Source: Pythium myriotylum
Taxonomy: Eukaryota; Oomycota; Peronosporomycetes; Pythiales; Pythiaceae
NCBI GenBank assembly: GCA_023091665.1
Contig: JALJCQ010000007.1
Coordinates: 1,302,001 to 1,366,000, forward strand
DNA length: 64,000 bases
Direction of reading: 5' to 3'
Position numbers and translations under genes: made by a program
Shown here: positions 1 to 8,653 of the stretch, piece by piece
Numbering within the stretch: the stretch's first letter is position 1
How the letters are laid out: the number at the start of each line of letters is the position of its first letter
Notes under the pieces: model-generated
What the model saw: only the letters and a program-made list of their open reading frames with translations
What the model was told of the DNA's origin: nothing
Database searches by the model: none

Positions 1-180
1 CCGCAAGCAGCACGTTCTCCACTATGTGGAACACCGCCAGATCTGCGAGCGAGATCTGGTCGCCGAGGATGTAGCCTTTCTTCTCGGGGACGCGAGAGTG
101 CAGACCGTGGAGATAGGCTGGGAGCACGTACTTGTTGAGCTTGGCAGTTTGTTTGGCTTTGCGTTCTGCATCGCGTTCCA
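1..180. repeat. Direct repeat, identical to 1186-1365
   Basis: These 180 bases match 1186-1365 with no difference, on reading both by eye. They encode the same stretch of the two tandem GSTs. The adjoining 100 bases (181-280 against 1366-1465) differ at roughly 27 positions, so the identical tract has a sharp edge, as expected from recent gene conversion. Confidence 0.9.
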
Positions 181-520
181 GAAAGTTTTTTTCGATGACC
201 GCGTACAGCATATCGGCCGTGGTCTCGACGACCATGTCAACCTCAAGTGCCGCGAGGTGATCATTCATTGGGTAGAGACCCACTTGCTTCGCCATGAATC
301 GGGCGATCGCTGTGCTCTGCGCATACTTCTTTCCCTCAATCTCGACCACGGGAAGCTGCTGGAAGGGGTACGTGGGCTTGAGTTCCATAAGCTTTCGGCC
401 CATGGGCACTGTAACCTCCTCCAGGGGCACTCGCCCGTAGGCGTAGACCAAGCGGATCAACTCGCCACGGCTGCTGAGGTGGAAGTAGTGTAGTCGGTGC
501 TTGATTGCGGAGGCGGCCAT
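1..520 (-). CDS. Glutathione S-transferase, copy 1 (C-terminus cut by window edge)
   Basis: Cytosolic GST that would conjugate glutathione to electrophiles. The ATG lies at 520-518 on the minus strand, and the frame is open without a stop to the window edge (about 173 residues seen). The N-terminal thioredoxin-like fold is visible: a Tyr in the HYFHLSSRGE stretch (usual catalytic Tyr position in sigma/mu-type GSTs), the cis-Pro segment QLPVVEIEG, and a QSTAIARF stretch like the glutathione-binding Ser motif. The helical C-terminal domain follows. It is a tandem duplicate of the complete GST at 1049-1705. The last 180 coding bases in the window are identical between the copies, while the segment before them is about 27% different. 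Similarity stops at the start codon, so the promoters differ. Class assignment is inferred. Confidence 0.9.
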   Translation of the reverse strand, partial: MAASAIKHRLHYFHLSSRGELIRLVYAYGRVPLEEVTVPMGRKLMELKPTYPFQQLPVVEIEGKKYAQSTAIARFMAKQVGLYPMNDHLAALEVDMVVETTADMLYAVIEKNFLERDAERKAKQTAKLNKYVLPAYLHGLHSRVPEKKGYILGDQISLADLAVFHIVENVLLA

Positions 521-1048
521 GGACGCGGACGTAAGTACTGACGGAGATGGTAGTGTACCGGTGGTGGAGAGAATGGGAATGACACACCAAGACGCCCTCC
601 TCATGATCTGACAAGCGGCCACTATTCAAAGCTTCAAGGCTTTTCTACTCGAATTGAGCGCTCTTGCAGGGAGTTGAAGACACGTCCGCGCCCACTCCGA
701 CTTGACGTGCGTGTCATCTTCTCGAGCCATAGTTATCGCTAAGAAGACACTATTGGTTGGCCTTGGCGCTGATGAAGGCGCACATCAACATCAAGTTTCG
801 AGTTGTTGCGATCTCCTCGAGCCATAGTGATCTCTAAGAAGCCACGATTGGTTGGGCTTGACGCATGAGCATCCGCTTGTCGCGATCTCTTCAAAACACA
901 GTTATCGCTGCGATGCCGTTAATGGTTACACTTGGTACACGTCTACCCCAGTTTCAATTTGGCGTGAGTGCCATCACATCAAGTAGTACGTATCGCTGAG
1001 ACGAAGAGAGTCAACTTCAAGTGTACTACACGGCACTCACTCAGTTCT
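521..1048. other. Spacer between the two GST genes with degenerate repeats
   Basis: No credible gene. It would hold the promoter of GST copy 1 and the terminator region of copy 2. It contains a short degenerate tandem repeat (see 721-935). Small open frames here show no family resemblance. Confidence 0.6.
721..935. repeat. Degenerate tandem repeat, about three units
   Basis: Units starting near 721, 816 and 887 share CTCGAGCCATAGT-ATC-CTAAGAAG followed by ATTGGTTGG-CTTG. The first two units are clear and the third is eroded, keeping CAGTTATCGCT and AATGGTT. Spacing is uneven (about 95 and 71 bases). Confidence 0.6.
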
Positions 1049-1705
1049 CTACGACGGAACAAGAGCACGGCGATTTTTGTCATCTGCGAGGTATGCGGCG
1101 ATACTCGGCTCCGCTTTCACATTCGACACTATATCCAACAACTTTGGATACTTTGACTCCACCTCCAATGGAAACCTCTCCTTCTCCGCAAGCAGCACGT
1201 TCTCCACTATGTGGAACACCGCCAGATCTGCGAGCGAGATCTGGTCGCCGAGGATGTAGCCTTTCTTCTCGGGGACGCGAGAGTGCAGACCGTGGAGATA
1301 GGCTGGGAGCACGTACTTGTTGAGCTTGGCAGTTTGTTTGGCTTTGCGTTCTGCATCGCGTTCCACTATGGTTTTGTCCACAACAGCGTGGAGTATGTCC
1401 GCGGTCGTGTCGACGATCATGTCGACCTCAAGAGCTGCAAGATGATCATCCATTGGATAGAGACCCACTTGCTTCGCCATGAATCGGGCGATCGCCGCAC
1501 TCTGTGTGTACTTCTTTCCCTCAATCTCGACCATGGGAAGCTGCTGGAAGGGGTATGTGGGCTTGAGCTCCATGAATTTTCGGCCTGTGGGTACAGTGAC
1601 CTCCTCCAGGGGCACTCGCCCGTAGGCGTAGACCAAGCGGATGAGCTCTCCGCGAGTGCTAAGATTGAAATAGTGTAGTCGGTGCTTGATTGCGGAGGCG
1701 GCCAT
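1049..1705 (-). CDS. Glutathione S-transferase, copy 2
   Basis: Complete single-exon GST of 218 residues, a usual length for a cytosolic GST. The N-terminal thioredoxin-like domain (about residues 1-82) has the HYFNLSTRGE segment with the probable catalytic Tyr, QLPMVEIEG with the cis-Pro, and QSAAIARF for the glutathione gamma-glutamyl group. The all-helical domain follows, with GDQISLADLAVF matching the conserved N-capping/hydrophobic staple region. A role in detoxification or oxidative stress is family knowledge. It lies downstream of copy 1 in the same orientation (the pair reads right to left). Its upstream region differs from that of copy 1 and contains a long hairpin at 1780-1845. Confidence 0.95.
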   Translation of the reverse strand: MAASAIKHRLHYFNLSTRGELIRLVYAYGRVPLEEVTVPTGRKFMELKPTYPFQQLPMVEIEGKKYTQSAAIARFMAKQVGLYPMDDHLAALEVDMIVDTTADILHAVVDKTIVERDAERKAKQTAKLNKYVLPAYLHGLHSRVPEKKGYILGDQISLADLAVFHIVENVLLAEKERFPLEVESKYPKLLDIVSNVKAEPSIAAYLADDKNRRALVPS

Positions 1706-1779
1706 CGCTGGCAGCTTGAGTGAACTGGAGGAGTGTTCTCAATTGACGAGGGTGCCGGACCACAATCCTTCGAGAATGC

Positions 1780-1845
1780 GTGTCTGAGTGATCTTCCCAC
1801 TCACCCGTAAACTTTTAGGTTTACGGTTGAAGATCACCCAGACAC
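1780..1845. repeat. Long imperfect hairpin upstream of GST copy 2
   Basis: Left arm 1780-1796 pairs with 1829-1845 (16 of 17 positions). An asymmetric internal loop follows (8 and 2 bases), then a perfect 8-bp inner stem (CCGTAAAC with GTTTACGG) around a TTTTAG loop. It sits 75-140 bases upstream of the GST start codon. It could be a foldback-element relic, a cruciform or a structured 5' leader; the sequence does not decide. Confidence 0.75.
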
Positions 1846-2080
1846 TCACTCATGAGTGTTTCCAATCGTGCCCTCTCGTGTTGCTTTTGAACCTTTCGGT
1901 TCGTCATGAGGGGTGTGGCGACATGCAGGGACTTGCCCTCATTGCCCACTCTCACTGAAAGTACTCACTGGAAGTATACGAAATTGGCATAGCGTCACTG
2001 AGCGGCTCGAAGGGGTTTGCATGAAAACTGTATTGGGCGTATTAGGATAAGATCTGGTGTAAGAAGAGCTTGAGAAGATG
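1846..2080. other. Spacer between GST copy 2 and the START-FYVE gene
   Basis: Non-coding. It holds upstream sequence of the GST and the 3' flank of the FYVE gene. Nothing beyond short AT/GC-mixed sequence was seen. Confidence 0.5.
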
Positions 2081-3319
2081 TCATACTTCAGCTGACAGCA
2101 TCGAGCTCTGAATGGACGTCTGATCGAAGTTTGCTGTGTGGAACGAGTTCAGACTCAGCGCACGCCGACGACCTTCTCCTTGTCGAGGTCCTTGATCATA
2201 GAAAATATCTCCGTCACCGCGAGTAGGTGTCACGGAGAATGGGCGTCCACCAAGACCGCGGTTATCGCCACTCCCAGATCCTTCTGGGAGCATGCTACGG
2301 TTAATAGCGAGCGAACACAAGCTGCAAATGGTGAGTTTCATCTTGCCCACCACTGGGATATCGGCGCTCATTGTGACTTTGCAGCGGCCGCAGATCACCT
2401 CACCGCACTTGTGGCAGTTGTATTTCCGCTTGAATGTGCCGATATCGTCGACGCACACGAAGCAGGTTTTGACCTTGCCGCGGGACATCATCTCGCTTCG
2501 CCTCGCAAAGGACTGGTTTGCGACGCGCTTCATGCTGATGTACTTCTTAAGATGTTCCAAGTTCATCAAACTCGAGCGGATGCCCACGGACGCAACCCAC
2601 AACGGGACATTCCCTTTCAGATCCGTATACACGGCTTGAACCACATCGAGTGAGCGCCGATCACGCCGACTCTCAACGAAGACCAGTCCGGAACGATACA
2701 TACTCGCGCGCACAAACCCGTGGCTCTTTTCCATGTCGGGACAGCTCTTGATTTTGACCGAGTGCGTGCACCGCGCAAATCCACGCCTTCCATCCGGAAG
2801 AACAAAGCGTCGCTGGCACTCCAAGTAGCAGTAATCACGGTTTCGCACGAGGACGTAGGGTGTTCGCAAGGCGGACCAACGGATGCCGATGAAGACAGTG
2901 TTGTCTGCTGCATTGTATGGCTTGATCTCGTAGAGGATGACGGAATGCAGGAGGTCTGGAGAGAGTTTGGTCTCCAGCTGCACATTTGGGTGTTCCATAT
3001 CGACCTCGTAGAGCTCCATGATTTCTTCGAGCGTGGCCTCGATGGACGTGATGCCTCGGAAGTAGTGGATGGACTTTTTGTTCTCCGACCGCACTTTGAC
3101 CTTTTCGATGCGCACGCTGTCGAGCTGCTCTTCGTACTCCCAGTGGAGCCCGTCACCCGCGCCCGTGTTGACGCCGTCAGCGTTGATCAGGTCGCTCGCG
3201 CTGAATTTGAGCAGGTCGTCGCAGGCGACGTTGGCCTCCATCGTGATCTGCTCCTTGCGCGACGACGAGAGCGGCGGGCATCGGAACTTCTTGAACTTGG
3301 CGGGCTGCTTCTTGGACAT
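2081..3319 (-). CDS. START-like lipid-binding/FYVE zinc-finger protein
   Basis: Single-exon protein of 412 residues. The N-terminal two thirds (about 30-255) resembles the START-like lipid-binding domains that oomycetes often join to FYVE fingers. Around residues 285-335 is a FYVE-type zinc finger with paired cysteines: CFVC, then CHKCGEVICGRC, then CSLC. The usual R(R/K)HHCR core is degenerate (KYNCHKCGEVICGRC), so binding to phosphatidylinositol 3-phosphate may be altered. The C-terminal tail is low-complexity and Gly/Arg-rich. The family acts at endosomal membranes. The ATG at 3319 opens MSKKQPAKFKKFRCPPL. Function beyond the domain call is inference. Confidence 0.85.
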   Translation of the reverse strand: MSKKQPAKFKKFRCPPLSSSRKEQITMEANVACDDLLKFSASDLINADGVNTGAGDGLHWEYEEQLDSVRIEKVKVRSENKKSIHYFRGITSIEATLEEIMELYEVDMEHPNVQLETKLSPDLLHSVILYEIKPYNAADNTVFIGIRWSALRTPYVLVRNRDYCYLECQRRFVLPDGRRGFARCTHSVKIKSCPDMEKSHGFVRASMYRSGLVFVESRRDRRSLDVVQAVYTDLKGNVPLWVASVGIRSSLMNLEHLKKYISMKRVANQSFARRSEMMSRGKVKTCFVCVDDIGTFKRKYNCHKCGEVICGRCKVTMSADIPVVGKMKLTICSLCSLAINRSMLPEGSGSGDNRGLGGRPFSVTPTRGDGDIFYDQGPRQGEGRRRALSLNSFHTANFDQTSIQSSMLSAEV

Positions 3320-4114
3320 GGCGCTCGGCTCTCAAATCCTCGAGTGCGTTGCGTGGGTGGTCTGTCGCGGATTCCTTGCGTCCAGCGAGTGAGTTTCTGT
3401 CGTCACTGGGTGCGTCGAGGTGGACGCGACACTTGCTCTCGTCACGCGCGACTCAGAAGGCCAGTGAGTGGGACGGATCTTGGCGCCCAAGTCGGCGGTG
3501 GACGTGGCGCTTGCGACGCGCGGGCGCTTTTCTCGACTGCGGCAGAGAACGCCGAACGCAACGCGGCTCGATCGACCCACGTCGCCTCCAATCGGCCACG
3601 ACCCAACGAGGGGCGAGAGATTAGGCAACCTCGGGGTGATGGCGGGTGTCAATACAGTATGAACCGGGAGAGACCCCAAGCCCTTTCTTGTCCCAGTGCC
3701 AGCGTTCTGGGTTGGCGCGGGTGCTGATACTGGCTGAAACTGAAAGGGCACTGTTGAAGGCGTTGATTCTCTGGCACGCGGGCCGAGTGAGTTCTCTCCC
3801 GCCGTAAAAGCAGGTGGACGAGCGGATTTGCCAGGGCTCTGGATCTCTGCGGGCGGACCTTCCTGGGCCAGAGGACAAGTCGCCGACAAGCCAGTCGGTC
3901 GAACCGGATTGCAAAGGGAGATGGCGGATCTTCCGACCATGCGATGGCCAAATTCCAGTCGTGAGCCAGTGGCACCTGTTGACCGGATGCTGTTACACGG
4001 ACGCCATCATCCAGATAATACGGTACAAGTATCCATTGTGCGTCAAGTCGGAGGAAACGACGGATCTCAGGTCCACAATGGACACTCCCCCCCCCCCCCC
4101 CCCCTCCTAATACA
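3320..4114. other. Intergenic region between FYVE and acyltransferase genes
   Basis: Upstream of the FYVE gene and downstream of the acyltransferase gene. Open frames exist on both strands, but none has recognisable protein features; they are Pro/Ser/Arg-rich translations of GC-rich DNA. A run of 18 C residues lies at 4087-4104, ten bases past the acyltransferase stop codon. Confidence 0.5.
4087..4104. repeat. C18 homopolymer tract
   Basis: Eighteen consecutive C residues on the plus strand (G-run on the transcribed strand of the acyltransferase 3' end). Such a run can form G-quadruplex-like structures and is prone to length error in sequencing. Confidence 0.95.
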
Positions 4115-6210
4115 TCACATCTTGGGCTTGGCTCCGAACTGGATAACCAGCGAGTAGATCTCGTCGAAGCTCTCGAAGAGCTTGGCCTGGAACACTTCGA
4201 CGGGAAAGCGCGGACGAGGGTTCGGCACCACACGGTCGTGCGCATTCGCGTCGAACGAGGTGATCATGAACGTCAGGAAATCTGTCTCAGAGCCGTAACA
4301 CACGCCGATGCCGTGCGGCACCATCGGCACAAAGCCTCCCCAAAGCCACGGGTAGCCAGACACGTTGCTGGTTGAAAGCACGAAGTTGCCACCACCTCCA
4401 CTCTTGACGTACCCGACATCTGCGTAGAGGGCGTGCGGCTGCTTGCCCGTCGTTAGCGCCGCCATTTGGAGACCCAGCAAGTGACGATCGACGCCCGAAC
4501 CAGTCAGCGCAGCAGCAGTGAGCTCTTTGTGTTTGGCCATGGCTCGCTGCAGCTTCTCGTGAATAGTCGCCGCTGGCTGCTTGGCTCGCACAGCCTCGAG
4601 CCACTCGACAACTTCGACACTCACTGAACGAATTGTCTCGGTCCGCCCACGAACGAACATCCGCGTGTGTGCACTCTCGTATGTCGGTACCACTTCACCC
4701 CAAAGCTTAAAGCCAGCAAGCTGGATGGCCATCTGCACAAAGATGTCGGGGAAGATTTTGGCTTCCTTGAGCACGGCCTTTCCATACTTTTTGTTGCGGA
4801 TGATCATAGTCCGCAGCGAGCAGGCTGTCTTGTCGAAGTTCTCAAGGGCACGTGTGATTTGGCCCTTGACACCATCCGGAAGCTTCCATTTTAGCAGCTC
4901 AGGCGGAGGTAGGAAATTGAGGCTATGATGGCGACTTTCGATAAACGTTTCGATACCCCCGATCCGGTTCAGGTAGCGCTCGCCAAGCCATCGATACATG
5001 GACTGCAAGATAGTCGCATCGGCATTCGCGTGCTCCATGTTCGCGCCAACCATACCGTTCCGGAAGACCACATACTGGAAGCTCTTGTCGTACCACCGAT
5101 TCCCACAGCTTCGCGCAGAGCAAAACTTGACGAGATCAGACGGATTGGTGGGGGTTGTATCGTCGAGGCACACGCCGAAGAGGCTGTGCTGGATCTTTTC
5201 GAGGTTCTCCTTATTGTAGCCAGCGTAGGCGAGCATGTCCGAGCGAGCTTTCGCCCATTCGTCACGGTCGAGCGATGTGAGCGCACCGATGAAGCGATCT
5301 CCTTCATCCGTACCCAGCAGAGTGTTGGGTTTGAGGGAGTTGAGGTACTCGCTGTGCTTCAGGATATGTAGCAACTGCGACTCAAGATCACCGATAGCCA
5401 GCAGCTCATCTTTATCGTCGTACACAGGAAGAACGAAGATGCGCCCATCGCATACAACGATCACGTGGCGGACTGAAGATGGATCAACTCGTTCAAAGTG
5501 ATCGACTGGAGAGCCAGGGATGCGGCACGTGGAGAACAAGCGAGTGAACATGTTCATGCAGAGAACACGGCCTCCCATAGTCTCCGGGGGAATCTCCTCG
5601 CGCTTGAGGTGCTCGAGGTATTCGCAAGTGTATCTAAGCAAACGCGTTTGCGAAGGATTAGTATTCTACACCCAAACAAAAGCGCTTAGTCAAAGCCTCA
5701 CCTGATCGTTTCTGCGGCACGACGGGCCTGCGAGACGGGTCGATCGAAGTCGAGGAACGAGCCAAACCCCGAAACCATGCTAATGTAAGGCGCGATCGGC
5801 GTTCGGTCGCTCAGATAGGCGGCATACTCCCACCATTCTTCCAACTGCGGGTACACATCCATGAGTCTCTACAACTGAGGGTCCAAGGTCGCTCCAGTAG
5901 AACCCACCCAGTTCGGATGCTCTTCAGCGCGCTTGAGCAGAACCTTCTGCAACTGCTCGCCCTCCCCACCAGGCTTCCCGAAGTCCTTGGCAAGAGCCGT
6001 CGTCTTCTTGAGCTCGTCCTCGTTCAGGAAGGGCTTGAGCGACTCGAGATAACGCGCGAGCGTGTCTTCCAACGGAGGAACGGGCAAATGCGGCAGCGAC
6101 GCTTGGCGTGCAAAACTGTGCCAGACAGACACGGTATCAGTGACAGCTCTGCGGCACGAGGGGCCATATCACTCGCACGTCTTGAGCTGTGGTTGCTTCG
6201 GCTTGGTCAT
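4115..6210 (-). CDS. Carnitine O-acetyltransferase-family acyltransferase
   Basis: Moves acyl groups between CoA and carnitine. Four exons by hand: 6210-6179, 6115-5908, 5844-5702 and 5633-4115, with GT-AG introns of 63, 63 and 68 nt. The total is 1,902 coding bases (633 residues), the usual family length. The start gives MTKPKQPQLKTFARQ, followed by the family N-terminal LPVPPLEDTLARYL. The first-intron join restores PNW-LEEWWEYAAYL. The catalytic His is in NMEHANADA (about residue 329). TYESAHTRMFVRGRTETIRS matches the C-terminal substrate-binding region. The protein ends in -PKM, a weak peroxisomal PTS1-like tail, so peroxisome or mitochondrion are both possible. An in-frame upstream ATG at 6303 would add 31 residues. 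Confidence 0.92.
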
Positions 6211-6616
6211 CGGAGAGAGGTTCTCGTTGTGGGTGTCACAGAGAATATCCGCCAGCAAGGCCGCTTGGGGGTGCTCGTCGACCGACAAAACAGTTTTACG
6301 CATCCCGTTTCGTCATCGTGGAAAGCCTATCAACCGGTTTCCTACCGGTGTTCCCAAACTTCAACTTTGATCTTCTGTCTTGATCCCTAATACAAGACCC
6401 TCGAGTGGATCTTGGCGCGAGAGGTCGCCGTGGGCGAGCAGTCTCTCGACGCGACTAATTGCGCGAGCCTGCGACCGCACGATTCTGAACACGTCGCCGG
6501 GAACCGGGGGAAGCGTCGCGCCCGAGGAACGCGCGGGCGGGTAAAGAGATGCAGGAGCCACCACGAGCGGAGCAGTCTTTGACTTGCCAGCGGCGAGACA
6601 CAAGACTTGGTCAACC
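6211..6616. other. Divergent promoter region; possible small minus-strand ORF
   Basis: Separates the acyltransferase (minus) from the MACPF gene (plus) and must hold both promoters. A minus-strand frame from 6618 to 6361 (85 residues, MVDQVLCLAAGKSKTAP start) reads like protein, and 6303-6211 reads in frame with the acyltransferase. I could not join them with a convincing intron. The 85-residue frame begins on the same CATG as the MACPF start, which argues against it being a separate gene. Confidence 0.35.
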
Positions 6617-8398
6617 ATGCGAGTGGCGCATTTGCTGGTCGAGACGACGTTGCTCGTAGCGTTGGCTGGAGCTGACCCGCCAAGTGGTATCGACTACCTC
6701 GGCGCGGGGTATGACCTTGTATTCGGTAACCCCGCGGGGGCGGAAGACGCTTCCAGTGTGATGGATCCGGGTTTTCGAGTCCACGTTGTCAAGTTCACTT
6801 GGTGAGCTCGTACAGCTTCGATAGGATGACACGGAAAACACTGAGATTATGGTGGTGACAGGGACGACTCCCGCAATACATGCTCGGGCTTGGCGAATAA
6901 CTGGACCTGCCCCGCGGAAGCGACGATCCTTCCTGCAGTGAGTTGTTTCCAACAGTCAACGTCTGATTCTATCTCTTCGACGAAGGCGTTCCAGCGTGTG
7001 CTTCAGAAAGATTGCGCCGTATCTGCATCGGTGAAAGGGAGTTATGGTGGTTTTTCGGGGTCTGCGTCATTTAGTGGAAGCAAGGCGATGAACTCAATGA
7101 AGCAAAAGATCACGAAGGAGAAGATTACGACATTTCAGAGCAAAGCAGTCTGCGTCGACTATGTGGCAACTCTAAAAATGGGCGTTCAAACCATTACACT
7201 GGACGTATTACCAGAGTTCGCCGCGGCTGTGAATGAGCTTCCACTTACCTACTCCTCGTGTTTTCAGCTGAACTCTGTTGGTGGACAGTGCCCCCAGCGC
7301 GTGGACAACGGCTTCGGGGACTTACCACCAGTACGTGCCGGTACGCGGCGTCTTCAAGCTGACGATGATGACGATGATGACGACGTTGATGATTCCGTTA
7401 ACGACTGTGCTTGCGACTCGAGCGTCGTAAAGTTCTTCCGGTTCATTCAGTTATACGGAACGCATTACACTACACGCGTTGAGATGGGTGGCAAAATTAT
7501 CCATCGAGTCGAAATCAAGCAATCTGACGTTCAGTCGCTCCAGTCCAAGAATGTTGATGTGTCGTATGGTGCCTCGATGAAGGCTTCTTACAAAGGATTT
7601 GGAGCTTCAGCCTCTGCTTCAGCCTCAGTGAACTCTGCGAGCTCCAATGCGATGAACTCATACAGCTCCGTCATGAGCGTTGCCAAGAAGGAGATTAACA
7701 TCAACATCGGCGGTTCGCCCAATGAGGACTGGCGTCTATGGGCTGCAACGACAGCTACTGATCCTATGCCTATCCGTTATCGGCTGAGTTCGCTTGTAGA
7801 GCTTGTGAATCGTGTAGACCCTCGCAGGGGACCTCTCTTTGAGCAAGCTGTCGCTGACTACATTGCTGCATATGGCAAAACGCTAACGTTTGACACTGTC
7901 ACACAAGCAGCGGTCTCGTTTGTCGAAATTCAATACTCTCTACTCGTTGGTAAAATGACTTCGGCTACTTTCCGTGTCATGATTGGCGTCAAAGGCGACA
8001 TGATTCCTGCTCAAGTCACCGTCACCTCGGCAACGGGATCGTTCCGTGTCGCTGTCCCTGCGAAGTACCAAATCAGTTTTGATGGATTTGTTGGCAACGT
8101 CCCCATTACTTTGGAGTTTGTCACGGGCGTCTTCTCGCCACCGAAGATGCTGATGGAAGCCGAGAAGATGCAGTTCAACCAGCACCAGATGCACTGGCTG
8201 AACATGGAGGCTTCGATGGCGATGAAGAAGAAGAAGAAGAAAGCTCCTGCTGTGGCGTCGACCTCGACGTCTGTATACTTTAACACCATCCAACCGTTTG
8301 CAGTTATGAACGACAACTCGAGCATCCCGCTGGACGACCAGTACGCGGGCAAGCAGCTCTCGGTCAACGAGATCTGGTCGATCAACCCGATGGAGTAG
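6617..8398 (+). CDS. Secreted MACPF (membrane attack complex/perforin) domain protein
   Basis: Two exons, 6617-6801 and 6862-8398, with a 60-nt GT-AG intron; 573 residues. The first 19 residues look like a signal peptide (hydrophobic LLVETTLLVALAGA). GIDYLGAGYDLVFGNP is the usual MACPF N-terminal opening. The intron join gives KFTWDDSRNTCSGLANNW. The MACPF signature is present as YGTHYTTRVEMGGK. Two Gly/Ser/Ala-rich stretches, each followed by a lysine-containing helix, match the regions that convert to membrane hairpins in the family. An Asp run (about DDDDDDDDVDD) precedes the signature, and a Lys6 run lies near the C-terminus. The family makes pores or binds membranes, but many members are non-lytic, so activity here is unproven. 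Confidence 0.9.
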
Positions 8399-8653
8399 GA
8401 GTTATGGATACACTCGGGATCACAGGATGTATATCGTTAATGAAAGGGGACTCGTTCCACACTTCAACTGATCTTGTTTCTAACGTGTCGTTTGTTTCGC
8501 CAAACCCAGTTCTTACCTGATCAAGTGCTCCGTCCATCGCGCCCAAACAACTTGGCGTCCCGAGAAGAAAGCGACGGTCGGCACGTTGCTCCGCGACGGC
8601 TTGAGGCGACGCCGACGAGAGAAAGAGCGAGATTAAGTGGCGTTGGGCCCGAC
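8399..8653. other. Short spacer, MACPF gene to UBA-like gene
   Basis: Non-coding 255 bases carrying the 3' end of the MACPF gene and the promoter of the next gene. No element recognised. Confidence 0.5.

Noticed and set aside
3332..3940. 202-residue minus-strand frame in the FYVE-acyltransferase spacer
   Set aside because: Pro/Ser/Arg composition, no domains, no intron or start support.
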